A DNA stretch of 64,000 bases. It comes from Lentzea pudingi. GTDB lineage: Bacteria; Actinomycetota; Actinomycetes; Mycobacteriales; Pseudonocardiaceae. The stretch lies in contig NZ_BMNC01000005.1 of the NCBI RefSeq assembly GCF_014646255.1, positions 337,446 through 401,445 of the forward strand, given 5' to 3'. Under the pieces are notes generated by a model. It was not told the origin of the DNA. It made no database searches and worked only from the letters and a program-made list of their open reading frames with translations. Below are positions 25,424 to 34,193 of the stretch, piece by piece. The translations under genes were made by a program, and so were the position numbers. Every line of letters begins with the position of its first letter. Position 1 is the stretch's first letter.

Positions 25424-26553
25424 CAAGCGAACCACGTCCAAAGAGCGCCGAAGAGAACCGAGGAACAAGCACGGGCCAGCACCTGCCCGGTCTGCAGCAG
25501 GGCCAGGCCGGACGTGCGCAGTTCGTCGGGGATCATCGGCCCGGCGACGGCCATCAGCACGCCGTCGGTGCACGCGTAGAACAGCCCGTGCAGCACCAGA
25601 ACCCCGACCAGCAAAGAGATCCCGGAAACACCGGCGAGCAGCACGTACGCGCCGAGCAGCGCGAGATGCCCGACCAGGAAGATCTTCCACCGGCCCACGC
25701 GATCGGCCAGTGACCCGAGCGGCACGGCGGCGAGCAGGTACACGCCGGCCGTACCGAGGGGCAGCAGTGCGATGTAGGCGACCTCGACGTTGAGCTTCTT
25801 CTGCAGCAACAGGTAGATGAACCCGTCGCCGAGCGTCAGGAACCCGAGCCCGCACGCGACCAGGCAGACCCGCCGGAACGGCCTGGACCGCAACAACCCG
25901 AACGCCGATCGCAGCGACACCGCGACGCGTGGCAGCACGTCCCGGTGATCACGCACGAACAGCACGAGAACGAGAAAACCCACTGCCGCGAAGCAGAAGC
26001 TCACCACGAACACCACGTCGTAGCGGGCCGGCAGCGTCCACAGCAGACAGAACGCCAGCAGTGGGCCGAGGAACGCGCCGACGGTGTCCATGGCCCGGTG
26101 GACACCGAAGGCCCGTCCGAGCGCCGAGGGCTCGCTGCTCAACGTGATCAGCGCGTCCCTCGGCGCGGTGCGCAAGCCCTTGCCGGTCCGGTCCCCGGCC
26201 AGCACGAGCCCCATCGCGGTGGCCGAGGTCCCGGCGGCGAGCAGGCCGAGCTTGCCCAGCGCCGAGATCCCGTACCCGAGTCCGGCGACGAACTTGCGCC
26301 GTTGCCAGCGGTCCGCAGCGTGACCGCCGGCAACGCGGACGAGTGCTGTCACACCGGTGTAGATGCCGTCGAGCACACCGAACTGCAGCGGGGAGAACCC
26401 CAGCCCCAGCACTAAGTACAGCGGCAGGATGGCGGTGACCATCTCGGACGAGACGTCGGTGAGCAGGGACACCGCGCCCAGTGCGAGGACGTTTCCCGCG
26501 ATCCTGCCGGTGCCACCCGAAGCCGGAGCTTGTCTGGCGGTTGCGATGTACAC
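25420..26553 (-). CDS. MFS transporter
   Basis: 377 residues with 11-12 hydrophobic helices. A segment DGIYTGVTALVRVAGGHAADRW and the following RKFVAGLGYGISALGKLGL match the MFS loop 2-3 region. The later RTGKGLRTAPRDALI stretch is typical of an MFS subgroup found beside exported propeller proteins. It is the first gene of a two-gene operon with the TolB-like protein. The substrate is not known. Confidence 0.88.
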   Translation of the reverse strand: MYIATARQAPASGGTGRIAGNVLALGAVSLLTDVSSEMVTAILPLYLVLGLGFSPLQFGVLDGIYTGVTALVRVAGGHAADRWQRRKFVAGLGYGISALGKLGLLAAGTSATAMGLVLAGDRTGKGLRTAPRDALITLSSEPSALGRAFGVHRAMDTVGAFLGPLLAFCLLWTLPARYDVVFVVSFCFAAVGFLVLVLFVRDHRDVLPRVAVSLRSAFGLLRSRPFRRVCLVACGLGFLTLGDGFIYLLLQKKLNVEVAYIALLPLGTAGVYLLAAVPLGSLADRVGRWKIFLVGHLALLGAYVLLAGVSGISLLVGVLVLHGLFYACTDGVLMAVAGPMIPDELRTSGLALLQTGQVLARACSSVLFGALWTWFAW

Positions 26554-26581
26554 GACGGCCTCCGATCAACAGCCGGACTGG

Positions 26582-28150
26582 CTAGCGACAGTTGTAAGGA
26601 CCGGCCTTATCGCGCACCCTGCCCGCGGTGTCGATGACCTCCCACGAGTAGGAGCGACCGGACAGGGTGAACTTCACGACGCCGTGCGAGTCCGCGAACC
26701 ACTTCTCCACGCCCGCACGAGGCTTGACGTTCTCGTAGAGGTAGTCGCCGCCGATGCCGATGATCGCCGAGCGCATGCCGTTGGCCACGTCGACCGAACC
26801 GCTCTTGCTGAGCGGCTGGAGGCGCTCGTAGTGGTGGTCGTGACCGCTGAGCACCAGGTCGGCCTTGGCGTCCGCGAACGCGTTCCACACCGTCGTCATC
26901 TTCGACTTGTCGCCGTACTCACCCGAGTTGAAGCGCGGGTGGTGCCAGTAACCGACGACGCACGCCTTGGTGTTCGCGGCGAGGTCGGCCTTCAGCCAGG
27001 CCATCTGCGTCGAGTCGGCACCCGTGTCGTACATCTTCTGGGAGTCGAACGAGACGAAGTGGAAGTCGCCGGCCTCCCAGCTGTAGTACGGCTTGCCCTG
27101 CGGGTAGGCCTGGGCGCCGAAGTAGGACTTGTACCCGTTGAGGTTGTCCTCCCACTCGTGGTTGCCGGTCGCGGGGTGGGTGATGCTCTTGTAGCGGCCC
27201 CACGACTTGTCGTAGTGGGCCTTGAACTCGGCGAGCGTGCCGCTGTCGTACTGGTTGTCGCCGACCGTGAGCACGTGGTTCGGCTTGATCTGGTCGATCA
27301 GCTTCGCCGTCTCGTAGTGCTCGGTGTTGGTCAGCGACGCGATGTCACCGGCGGCGACGATCGTGATGGTGTCGCCGGGAGCGGGGGGCAGGGTGGTCGC
27401 CTGCACCGAGTTGCTCGCCGGGCCGAGGTTGCCGGCCGCGTCACGGGCCTTGACGGTGTAGGTGAACGCCGTGCCGGACGCGAGGCCCGTGTCGGTGAAC
27501 GTGGTGCCCGTCGGGGTGCCCACGACGCTGCCGTTGCGCAGGACGTCGTAGCCGGTCACGCCGACGTTGTCGGTCGCGGCGGTCCACTGCAGGCTGACCG
27601 AGCTCGACGTCGTGCCGGTCGCGGTGAGACCGGCGGGCGCGGTCGGCGGCGTCGGATCGACACCCGAGCCGCTGCCCCAGACCTCCAGGTCGAAGATCGA
27701 GTAGCCGTAGCTCGTGCCGCGCTTGGTGCCGTAGATCCGCACGTAGCGGCCCGACGCGGTCACGCTCGTCTCGTCGATGCCGCCGTTCTGACCGGTGAGG
27801 GTCTTCTTGGTGCTCCACGACGAACCGTCGGCCGACGTCTGGATCTTGTACTCGGAGGCGTAGGCCGCCTCCCAGTTGATCTTGATCTTGGTGACGGCGG
27901 CCGTGCCACCGAGGTCGACGGCGATCCACTGCGGATCGACGCCCTCGAGGCTCGCCCAGCGCGTGGCCGAGTCCCCGTCGACGGCGTTGGCGCCGCCGAA
28001 GGTCTCGGCCTCGACGGACGAGACGGTGGTGGGTTTGTTGGCGGACAGCAGGGAATCAGCCGCGTTGGCCGTGCCGGACGCCGCGATCTGGGGGACCACG
28101 AGCGCGAGCAGGGCTATGGCGACACCAGCTCTGGTGTGCTTTTTGACCAC
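26582..28150 (-). CDS. Secreted metallophosphoesterase with discoidin and fibronectin III domains
   Basis: 522 residues from a GTG at 28150 with AGGAGG upstream. A signal peptide (VVKKHTRAGVAIALLAL to ATANA-like cleavage near residue 30) directs export. Order: F5/8 type C (discoidin) domain at ~35-170 (ADSLLSANKPTT, SGRYVRIYGTKRG), fibronectin III at ~180-265 (PTAPAGLTATGTTSSSV), then a calcineurin-like phosphoesterase at ~270-520 with GDNQYDSG, GNHEW and SGHDHHYERL. The metal site looks complete. The accessory domains probably bind glycans or the cell wall. A role in extracellular phosphate release is likely but not shown. Confidence 0.93.
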   Translation of the reverse strand: MVKKHTRAGVAIALLALVVPQIAASGTANAADSLLSANKPTTVSSVEAETFGGANAVDGDSATRWASLEGVDPQWIAVDLGGTAAVTKIKINWEAAYASEYKIQTSADGSSWSTKKTLTGQNGGIDETSVTASGRYVRIYGTKRGTSYGYSIFDLEVWGSGSGVDPTPPTAPAGLTATGTTSSSVSLQWTAATDNVGVTGYDVLRNGSVVGTPTGTTFTDTGLASGTAFTYTVKARDAAGNLGPASNSVQATTLPPAPGDTITIVAAGDIASLTNTEHYETAKLIDQIKPNHVLTVGDNQYDSGTLAEFKAHYDKSWGRYKSITHPATGNHEWEDNLNGYKSYFGAQAYPQGKPYYSWEAGDFHFVSFDSQKMYDTGADSTQMAWLKADLAANTKACVVGYWHHPRFNSGEYGDKSKMTTVWNAFADAKADLVLSGHDHHYERLQPLSKSGSVDVANGMRSAIIGIGGDYLYENVKPRAGVEKWFADSHGVVKFTLSGRSYSWEVIDTAGRVRDKAGPYNCR

Positions 28151-28243
28151 TTCGTTCCTCCTGGGCAAAGGGCGGCGGCTCGAAGGATTGGTTAACAAGC
28201 TTCCCAATTGAAGTGGGACGCTAATGACGGCCAAAGAGGCACG

Positions 28244-28930
28244 TCAACGCCGTGCGCCGCCGAGGTGCCACAGAGCGGCGTGCACGACAACCGCCACGGA
28301 CATGCCCTGGATCACACCCAGCAGGAGGCGCCGGACCCAGTCGTAGAGGCTGACTTGGCTGACCGGATCGGCCAACGACCACACCGCACCGGCCACCGCG
28401 CAGGCTCCGGCGAGCGCCCAGATCCAGTACCGCGCACGCCCCGTCCACGTCGGCCAGGTGTGCCCTTTCGGACAGCGGGCGGCCATCCAGACCAGCAGCG
28501 CCATGCCGCCGAGCGACGACACGTACCCGATCACGTTGTAGAGCCGGTGGGGTCCGGCGACGGACAGGTCCAGCCAGTCCCACCGCTGCACGAACCACCC
28601 GCCGGTCTGCGTGAAGGCGTCCCACAGCAGATGCGTGAGCACTCCCGCCACAACGGACACCGCGCGCACGAACGGCCGGCGGAAGTCTCCCGGACGCGAC
28701 ACCCGTGCCCGCACGAACGCGGGCGCCGGCGCCATCAGCGACGGCAGCAGCAGGCGTCCGGCGAGCAGCAACACCACGGCGGCAACGGATCCGCCGAGGA
28801 CCCCGTGGGTCGACAGGACCGGCAGGTAGTACCCGAGGTCGGGCGCGACCGAGCCCGCAACCAGTCCGGGGAACCAGAACCACCGGCGCAACGGGAGCAC
28901 CGCGGCCGGGTGCGCCAGCGTAAAGGGCAC
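28244..28930 (-). CDS. DUF4184 family membrane protein
   Basis: 228 residues, GTG start. It opens PFTLAHPAAVLPLRRW and GLVAGSVAPDLGYYLP, the signature of DUF4184. Conserved His and Asp residues (LAHPA, APDLGY, HLLWDAFTQTGGWFV) are arranged as in the related membrane-bound metal-dependent hydrolase YdjM/LrgB-like group, so a metal site near the membrane is plausible. Five to six membrane helices are seen. The function of the family is unknown. It stands alone, upstream of a divergent DedA gene. Confidence 0.85.
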   Translation of the reverse strand: MPFTLAHPAAVLPLRRWFWFPGLVAGSVAPDLGYYLPVLSTHGVLGGSVAAVVLLLAGRLLLPSLMAPAPAFVRARVSRPGDFRRPFVRAVSVVAGVLTHLLWDAFTQTGGWFVQRWDWLDLSVAGPHRLYNVIGYVSSLGGMALLVWMAARCPKGHTWPTWTGRARYWIWALAGACAVAGAVWSLADPVSQVSLYDWVRRLLLGVIQGMSVAVVVHAALWHLGGARR

Positions 28931-29013
28931 GACCTCAGGCTAGTTACCTGTGGGCGCGCTGAAGAAACACCCAGGTCGGGATTGTTCACCCGGGTCACGT
29001 ACGTTCACCGATC

Positions 29014-29589
29014 ATGAGCACCGCAGCCAGCCTCGTAGTGCTGTTCCTGGTCGCCGTCGTGCCGTTGGCACCGACGGAGGCCGTGCTGATCGGTGCCGGC
29101 GTCCTGGCCGCGTCCGGTGAGGTGCCGCTCTACCTGGTGGTGCTCGTCGCCGCGGTCGGCTGCCTGGTCAGCGACTTGATCAACTTTACCGCAGGGCGCC
29201 GGATGGGCATGCGCGCCCTCGACAAGGTCAACAAGAACGCCAGGGCGCGGGCGATGGTCGTGTGGACGGCGGACCAGCTCGCGACCAAGGGCGAGACGAT
29301 CCTCATCGCGGCGCGGTTCCTGCCTGCCGGCGGCATCGTCGGAGCGTTGCTGACGGGGGCTCTCAAGTGGCCGCTGCGGCGGTTCGTGCCGGTCGCGGCG
29401 GTCGGGTCCGCGTTGTGGAGCCTCTACCCCGCCACCGTCGGGTACATCGGCGGTCAGCTCGTCGACGAGGCGTGGCTCGCGATGCTGTTGTCGTTCGGCG
29501 TCGCCACGCTCCTCTCCATCCCGGTCGGCATGGCGATCCGTGCGCGCAACGCCAACCGCACTCTCTCGTACGCCGAGGCGTCGTCGTAG
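29014..29589 (+). CDS. DedA/SNARE-associated family membrane protein
   Basis: 191 residues. The core is ALIGAGVLAASGEVPLYLV-like helices followed by GCLVSDLINFTAGRRMG and ARFLPAGGIVGALLTGALKWP, which correspond to the re-entrant loops of DedA proteins (acidic residue in the first, Arg-Phe-x-Pro in the second). DedA proteins act in the cytoplasmic membrane, and several translocate undecaprenyl phosphate or related lipids. Its last 136 bases overlap the convergent TetR gene. Specific substrate unknown. Confidence 0.87.
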   Translation: MSTAASLVVLFLVAVVPLAPTEAVLIGAGVLAASGEVPLYLVVLVAAVGCLVSDLINFTAGRRMGMRALDKVNKNARARAMVVWTADQLATKGETILIAARFLPAGGIVGALLTGALKWPLRRFVPVAAVGSALWSLYPATVGYIGGQLVDEAWLAMLLSFGVATLLSIPVGMAIRARNANRTLSYAEASS

Positions 29590-30035
29590 AGCACCGCGAA
29601 CCGGTCCGCGGCCGTCAGCAGGGCGTCCACCTCGAACGCCATCTGGGCGTCGCCGCAGAGCCGCTCCAGCAGTGAGATCCAGCGCAGGTTGAAGAGCATC
29701 AGCGCGTCGCGCACCCGGCCCGGTCTGGCGGCGAACTCCGAGCGCGTGACGACGAAGAAGCAGCCACCGGGGAACACGCGGCGTTTCGAGTAGTCGAGCC
29801 AGCGGTCGGCCAGGTCCAGCACCGACCCGCCCGGCATCACGACCTCGCGCGCGAAGATCTCGGCGGCGGCGTGCACGGCCGAGATCTGCAGTTCTTCCTT
29901 GGCGCCGAAGTGCGAGAAGACCCCGCTCTTGCTCATGCCGAGCTCGATCGCGAGCCGCCCGATCGTGACGCCTTCCAGGCCGTCGACCGAGGCGATCTCC
30001 GCCGCACGCAGGAGGATCGAGCCACGACTGTCCAT
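29454..30035 (-). CDS. TetR family transcriptional regulator
   Basis: 193 residues from the ATG at 30035. The helix-turn-helix lies at residues ~10-50 (RAAEIASVDGLEGVTIGRLAIELGMSKSGVFSHFG, cited in pieces: VTIGRLAIELGMSKS then GVFSHFGAKEEL). The C-terminal domain includes PGGCFFVVTRSEFAARPGR, typical of the TetR_C_6-like group. Its 3' end overlaps the DedA gene by 136 bases on the other strand. The only nearby divergent target would be upstream of 30035, where the terminator of the dipeptide transporter operon lies, so the target is unclear. Confidence 0.85.
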   Translation of the reverse strand: MDSRGSILLRAAEIASVDGLEGVTIGRLAIELGMSKSGVFSHFGAKEELQISAVHAAAEIFAREVVMPGGSVLDLADRWLDYSKRRVFPGGCFFVVTRSEFAARPGRVRDALMLFNLRWISLLERLCGDAQMAFEVDALLTAADRFAVLYDDASAYERVRLALRARIAMPTGMERSVATPNDNSIASHASSTS

Positions 30036-30066
30036 CGCACGAGGACAGCGCAACGTCCTGGAGAAA

Positions 30067-30100
30067 CGAACGGGGCCACCTCGAAAGGTGACCCCGTTCG
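30067..30100 (-). terminator. Terminator of the dipeptide transporter operon
   Basis: CGAACGGGGCCACCT (30067-30081) and AGGTGACCCCGTTCG (30086-30100) pair with one mismatch around the tetraloop CGAA. On the minus strand the stem is followed by CGTTTCTCC. It lies 12 bases beyond the last transporter gene and before the TetR promoter. Confidence 0.8.
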
Positions 30101-30112
30101 CACGAAAAACCG

Positions 30113-31216
30113 TCAGCTCAGCGCCTCGGTGACCGAGGCAGGCCCGACGAGCGGGATGTCGGGCGACAGGCCGTCGCCCTCCTCCACCAGGATCGGCTTC
30201 ACCTCGTGCGGCTGGATCTCGCCGGACTGGATCTGCTCGGCGTAGTGGCACGCCACCTTGTGCCCCGGCTTGAGCTCCCGGAGCACCGGACGGTCGGTGT
30301 CACAACGAGTCGCCTGCCGCCACGGGCACCGGGTGTGGAACCGGCAGCCGCTGGGCGGGTTCGCGGGCGACGGGAGGTCGCCCGCGAGCAGGATCCGCTC
30401 ACGCCGGTCCTCGATGACGGGGTCCGGCACCGGGATCGCCGACAGCAGCGCCCGCGTGTACGGGTGCAGCGGCTCGGCGTAGAGGTCCTCGGCGGTGGCC
30501 TCCTCGACCAGGCCGCCCAGGTACATCACGCCGACGCGGTCGGAGATGTGCTTCACGACGGCGAGGTCGTGCGCGATCACCAGGTAGGTCAGGCCGAACT
30601 GCTCCTGGAGCTCCTCCAGCAGGTTCACGACCTGGGCCTGCACCGACACGTCCAGCGCGGACACCGGCTCGTCGGCGACGATCAGGTCCGGGTTGAGCGC
30701 GAGGGCCCTCGCGATGCCGATGCGCTGGCGCTGACCGCCCGAGAACTCGTGCGGGTACTTGCGCAGCGCGGTGGACGGCAGACCGACGGCGGACAGCAGC
30801 TCGCGCAGCCGCTTCGCCGTGGACTCCTTGCCCTCGTCCAGGTCGTGCGCCCGCAGGCCCTCGACCAGGATCGACTCCACGGACTGGCGCGGGTCCAAAG
30901 AGGACAGCGGGTCCTGGAACACCATCTGGATCCGGCGCCGCATCTTGCGCAGCTCCTCGCCCTTGAGCGCGGAGAAGTCCTGCCCGTCGAACACCATCCT
31001 GCCCGCGGTCGGCTCGTTGAGCCGCAGCATCGCCCGCCCGAGGGTGGACTTGCCGCAGCCCGACTCGCCGACGAGGCCGTACGTCTCGCCGCGCTTGATC
31101 TCGAGGTCGATGCCGTCGACCGCGTAGACGTAGCCGACGGTGCGGTCCATGAACACGCCCCGCTTGATCGGGAAGTGCACCTTCATGTCCTGGACGGAAA
31201 CCAGGGTCTCGCTCAT
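30113..31216 (-). CDS. dppF: Dipeptide/oligopeptide ABC transporter ATPase (DppF-like)
   Basis: 367 residues from ATG 31216; a longer frame into dppD is spurious. Walker A is GESGCGKST (about residue 53), the signature FSGGQRQRIGIA near 165 and Walker B LIVADEPVSALD near 187. The C-terminal oligopeptide-transporter domain has SGCRFHTRCPWRQATRCD, an iron-sulphur-type Cys cluster usual for this family. It powers import with DppD through the DppB/DppC channel. ATGA overlap with dppD (31213-31216). Confidence 0.95.
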   Translation of the reverse strand: MSETLVSVQDMKVHFPIKRGVFMDRTVGYVYAVDGIDLEIKRGETYGLVGESGCGKSTLGRAMLRLNEPTAGRMVFDGQDFSALKGEELRKMRRRIQMVFQDPLSSLDPRQSVESILVEGLRAHDLDEGKESTAKRLRELLSAVGLPSTALRKYPHEFSGGQRQRIGIARALALNPDLIVADEPVSALDVSVQAQVVNLLEELQEQFGLTYLVIAHDLAVVKHISDRVGVMYLGGLVEEATAEDLYAEPLHPYTRALLSAIPVPDPVIEDRRERILLAGDLPSPANPPSGCRFHTRCPWRQATRCDTDRPVLRELKPGHKVACHYAEQIQSGEIQPHEVKPILVEEGDGLSPDIPLVGPASVTEALS

Positions 31217-32211
31217 ACCGGCACCTCCTCGGCGGCGGGAGTTCCCGGCACGACCGGGTTGTGGCAGCGGAGCAGGCGACCCAGCTGGTCTTCCTCCGGC
31301 GGCGTGACCTGGACGCAGACGTCCAGCGCGTTCGGGCACCTCGGGGCGAACGCGCAGGCGCTCGTCCACGGGATGTTGTCCGCGACGGACCCCCTGATCG
31401 GCGTGAGCTTCTCGCCGGGAGCCGCGTCGAGGCGCGGGATGGACGCGAGCAGGCCGTGCGTGTACGGGTGGCGCGGCTCGGCGAAGAGCTTGTGCCGCAT
31501 GGCCTTCTCGACCACCTTGCCGCCGTACAGCACGTTCACCTCGTCGCACAGGCCCGCGACGACACCCAGGTCGTGGGTGATCATCACGAGCGCGGTGCCG
31601 AGGTCCTGCACCAGTTCCTTCATCAGCGACAGGATCTGGGCCTGGATGGTCACGTCCAGCGCCGTCGTCGGCTCGTCCGCGATCAGCAGCTTCGGCCGGC
31701 ACGCCAGCGCGATCGCGATGAGCGCGCGCTGCCGCATGCCGCCGGAGAGCTGGTGCGGGTACTCCTTGAGCCGGCGGTTCGGGTCGGGGATGCCGACCTT
31801 GTCGAGCAGGTCCTTCGCCTCGATCATGGCTTCCTTGCGGGGCATGCCGCGGTGCCGTTCGAGCACCTCGGTGACCTGCAGGCCGATCGGGACGACGGGG
31901 TTGAGCGACGACAGCGGGTCCTGGAAGACCATGCCGAGCTCGCTGCCGCGCTTGTCGCGCATCTGCTTGTCCGACAGCTTCAGCAGGTCCGTGCCGTCGT
32001 AGGTGACGGTGCCGGTGACGGTGGCGCCGCGCTTGGGCAGCAGACCCATGATCGCCAACGATGTCACGGACTTGCCGCAGCCCGACTCGCCGACCAGACC
32101 GACGGTCTGGCCGGGCTCGACGTCGAAGCTGACGCCGTCGACCGCGCGGAACGGTTCCTCGCCCTTGCGCTGGAACACGACGGAGAGGTCACGTACTTCG
32201 AGCAGTGCCAC
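31213..32211 (-). CDS. dppD: Dipeptide/oligopeptide ABC transporter ATPase (DppD-like)
   Basis: 332 residues. Walker A is GESGCGKSVTSLAIMG (about residue 41), the signature LSGGMRQRALIAIA near 153, and Walker B LLIADEPTTALDVTIQ near 175. The C-terminal region contains the family Cys pattern (CAFAPRCPNALDVC). It forms the ATPase pair with the DppF-like protein, to which it is translationally coupled, and follows dppC by six bases. Confidence 0.95.
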   Translation of the reverse strand: MALLEVRDLSVVFQRKGEEPFRAVDGVSFDVEPGQTVGLVGESGCGKSVTSLAIMGLLPKRGATVTGTVTYDGTDLLKLSDKQMRDKRGSELGMVFQDPLSSLNPVVPIGLQVTEVLERHRGMPRKEAMIEAKDLLDKVGIPDPNRRLKEYPHQLSGGMRQRALIAIALACRPKLLIADEPTTALDVTIQAQILSLMKELVQDLGTALVMITHDLGVVAGLCDEVNVLYGGKVVEKAMRHKLFAEPRHPYTHGLLASIPRLDAAPGEKLTPIRGSVADNIPWTSACAFAPRCPNALDVCVQVTPPEEDQLGRLLRCHNPVVPGTPAAEEVPV

Positions 32212-32217
32212 GACGAC

Positions 32218-33150
32218 TCACCGCCTGTTCTTCGGGTCGAGGGCTTCGCGCAGGGTCTCGCCCATGAGCGTGAAGCCGAGCGCGACGATGATGATGCAGA
32301 CCGCGGGCCACGCGGCGAGGTGCGGATGCGTGTCGAAGACGTTCTGCACGTCGCCGAGCATCTGCCCCCACTCCGGGATCCGGTCGTCCGGGTTGCCGAG
32401 ACCGAGGAACGACAGCGCGGCCGCCTCGATGATCGCCGTGGCCAGGACGAGCGTGGACTGCACGATCACCGGGCTGAGCGAGTTCGGCAGCATGTGCCGG
32501 AACACGATCGCGCCCTTCTTCACACCGAGAGCCGTCGCCGCCAGCACGTGGTCGCTGTGCCGTTGCGCGAGCATCGAGCCCCTGAGCAACCGCGCGAACA
32601 CGGGGATCTGCACGATCGCGACCGCGAGGATCACCGTGAACTGGCTGGGCCGCGCGAACATCGCCGCGATCGAGAACGCCAGCAGCAGCGACGGCAGCGA
32701 CAGCATGACGTCGACGAGCCGCATGACGATCGAGTCGACCCAGCCGCCGATCGCGCCCGCGAGCGTGCCCAGGATCAGGCCGCCGGTGAGACCGATCAGC
32801 GTCGCGCCGACACCGACGATCAACGTCTGCTGCGAGCCGACCAGCAGGCGCGAGAAGAAGTCGCGGCCCTGCAGGTCACCACCGAGGAGGTGGCCGGGCT
32901 GAGCGGGCGGGATCTCGTTGCGCGCCTTGACTACCTGCTCGATCAGCATCTTGTCGGCGGGGTCGTGCGGGGCGAGCCACGGTGCGAGCACCGACAGGAC
33001 GACGAAGATGCCGATGATCGTCGCGCCGATGAGGAACACCGGGCTGCGCTTGAGCCGCTTCCACGCGCTGGCCGCGAGCGAGACGCCCGCGGTGTCGGCG
33101 AGGCCGTCGATCTTTTCCTTCTTGGAGACTCCGAGTGCCACTGCGCTCAC
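32218..33150 (-). CDS. dppC: Dipeptide/oligopeptide ABC transporter permease (DppC-like)
   Basis: 310 residues with six hydrophobic helices and an N-terminal cytosolic segment of ~25 residues before SPVFLIGATIIGIFVVLS. The LGGDLQGRDFFSRLLVG segment near residue 88 is typical of DppC/OppC, and the EAA loop region reads EAAALSFLGLGNPDDRIPEWG. It overlaps the dppB stop by 4 bases. Confidence 0.94.
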   Translation of the reverse strand: MSAVALGVSKKEKIDGLADTAGVSLAASAWKRLKRSPVFLIGATIIGIFVVLSVLAPWLAPHDPADKMLIEQVVKARNEIPPAQPGHLLGGDLQGRDFFSRLLVGSQQTLIVGVGATLIGLTGGLILGTLAGAIGGWVDSIVMRLVDVMLSLPSLLLAFSIAAMFARPSQFTVILAVAIVQIPVFARLLRGSMLAQRHSDHVLAATALGVKKGAIVFRHMLPNSLSPVIVQSTLVLATAIIEAAALSFLGLGNPDDRIPEWGQMLGDVQNVFDTHPHLAAWPAVCIIIVALGFTLMGETLREALDPKNRR

Positions 33151-34151
33151 CTCGTCCTGATGCGCGGGTCGATGAGCGCGTACGAGAGGTCGACCAGCAG
33201 GTTGACCACGACGTAGACGATGGTCGCCATGATGATCAGCAGCAGCAGGACCGGGTAGTCACGCCGTTCGAACCCGATGGCGAGAGCCTGGCCGACCCCG
33301 GGGATCACGAACACCTTCTCCGTGAGCACCGCGCCGGACAGCAGCGCACCGGTCTGCAGACCGATCGTCGTGACGACCGGGAGCATCGAGTTCCGCAGCA
33401 CGTGCCGGCGACGGATCACCGGTGCGGTGAGGCCCTTCGACTCGGCGGTGCGCACGAAGTCCTCGTCGAGCACGTCGAGCACGGCCGCCCTGGTGATCCG
33501 GAAGATCACCGCGAACGGGATCGTGGCGAGCGCGATCGCCGGCAGGATCAGGTGCTCCAACGCGTCGAGCGTCGCGTCGAACTCACCGGTGAGCAGGCCG
33601 TCGAGGGTGAAGAAGCCGGTGACGCGGGTGGCGTCGATGTCGCCCTGGCGGCCGAAGGACGGCAGACCGAGAGCGTCGGAGGCCACGTCCTTGAGCACGT
33701 AGGCCAGGAAGAACACCGGCACGGCGACACCGATGAGCGAACCGATGACGCTGAAGTTGTCGAACCAGCCGCCGCGGCGCTTGGCCGCGAGGTACCCGAG
33801 CGGGACGCCGACGGCGATCGCGATCACGATCGCGAAGAAGCTGAGCTCGATCGTCGCGGGGAACCGCTGGAGGAAGATGTCGAGCGCCGAGTCACCGGGC
33901 TGGACACCGGTGGAGACGCCGAAGTCGCCGGACGCCGCGCGCCCGAGGAACTTGAAGTACTGGACGAAGATCGGCTGATCGAGGCCTAGCTGCTTGGTGA
34001 GGGCTTCACGCGACTCCGGCGTAGCGCGCTCTCCCAGGAGGGCCGAAACCGGCCCTCCTGGGAGAGATCGCATCCACGCGAAGAGCAGCAGCGAGAGCAC
34101 CAGCACCACGCCGACCAGCTGAACCAGCCGTCGAATGGTGTAGCGGAGCAC
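33147..34151 (-). CDS. dppB: Dipeptide/oligopeptide ABC transporter permease (DppB-like)
   Basis: 334 residues. It begins MLRYTIRRLVQLVGVVLVLSLLLF, a typical DppB N-terminus with the first helix. The EAA-loop segment AESKGLTAPVIRRRHVLRNSMLPVV lies near residue 240, and GALLSGAVLTEKVFVIPGVG near 283. Residues ~31-43 (SLPGGPVSALLGE) are encoded by a perfect 17-base stem-loop, which is unusual inside a coding region. It is 42 bases downstream of the binding-protein gene. Confidence 0.94.
   Translation of the reverse strand: MLRYTIRRLVQLVGVVLVLSLLLFAWMRSLPGGPVSALLGERATPESREALTKQLGLDQPIFVQYFKFLGRAASGDFGVSTGVQPGDSALDIFLQRFPATIELSFFAIVIAIAVGVPLGYLAAKRRGGWFDNFSVIGSLIGVAVPVFFLAYVLKDVASDALGLPSFGRQGDIDATRVTGFFTLDGLLTGEFDATLDALEHLILPAIALATIPFAVIFRITRAAVLDVLDEDFVRTAESKGLTAPVIRRRHVLRNSMLPVVTTIGLQTGALLSGAVLTEKVFVIPGVGQALAIGFERRDYPVLLLLIIMATIVYVVVNLLVDLSYALIDPRIRTR
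34029..34066 (-). other. Perfect stem-loop within dppB
   Basis: CTCTCCCAGGAGGGCCG (34029-34045) is exactly complementary to the sequence ending at 34066 (CGGCCCTCCTGGGAGAG), with a four-base loop AAAC. A 17-base perfect stem this GC-rich near the 5' end of a coding region is unlikely to be neutral. It could reduce downstream reading relative to dppA or block 3'-5' decay into the dppA message. Confidence 0.8.
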
Positions 34152-34193
34152 TTGAGCTACCCCGTTGTTCTCTTGTGGTGGGAGCTAGCCGAC

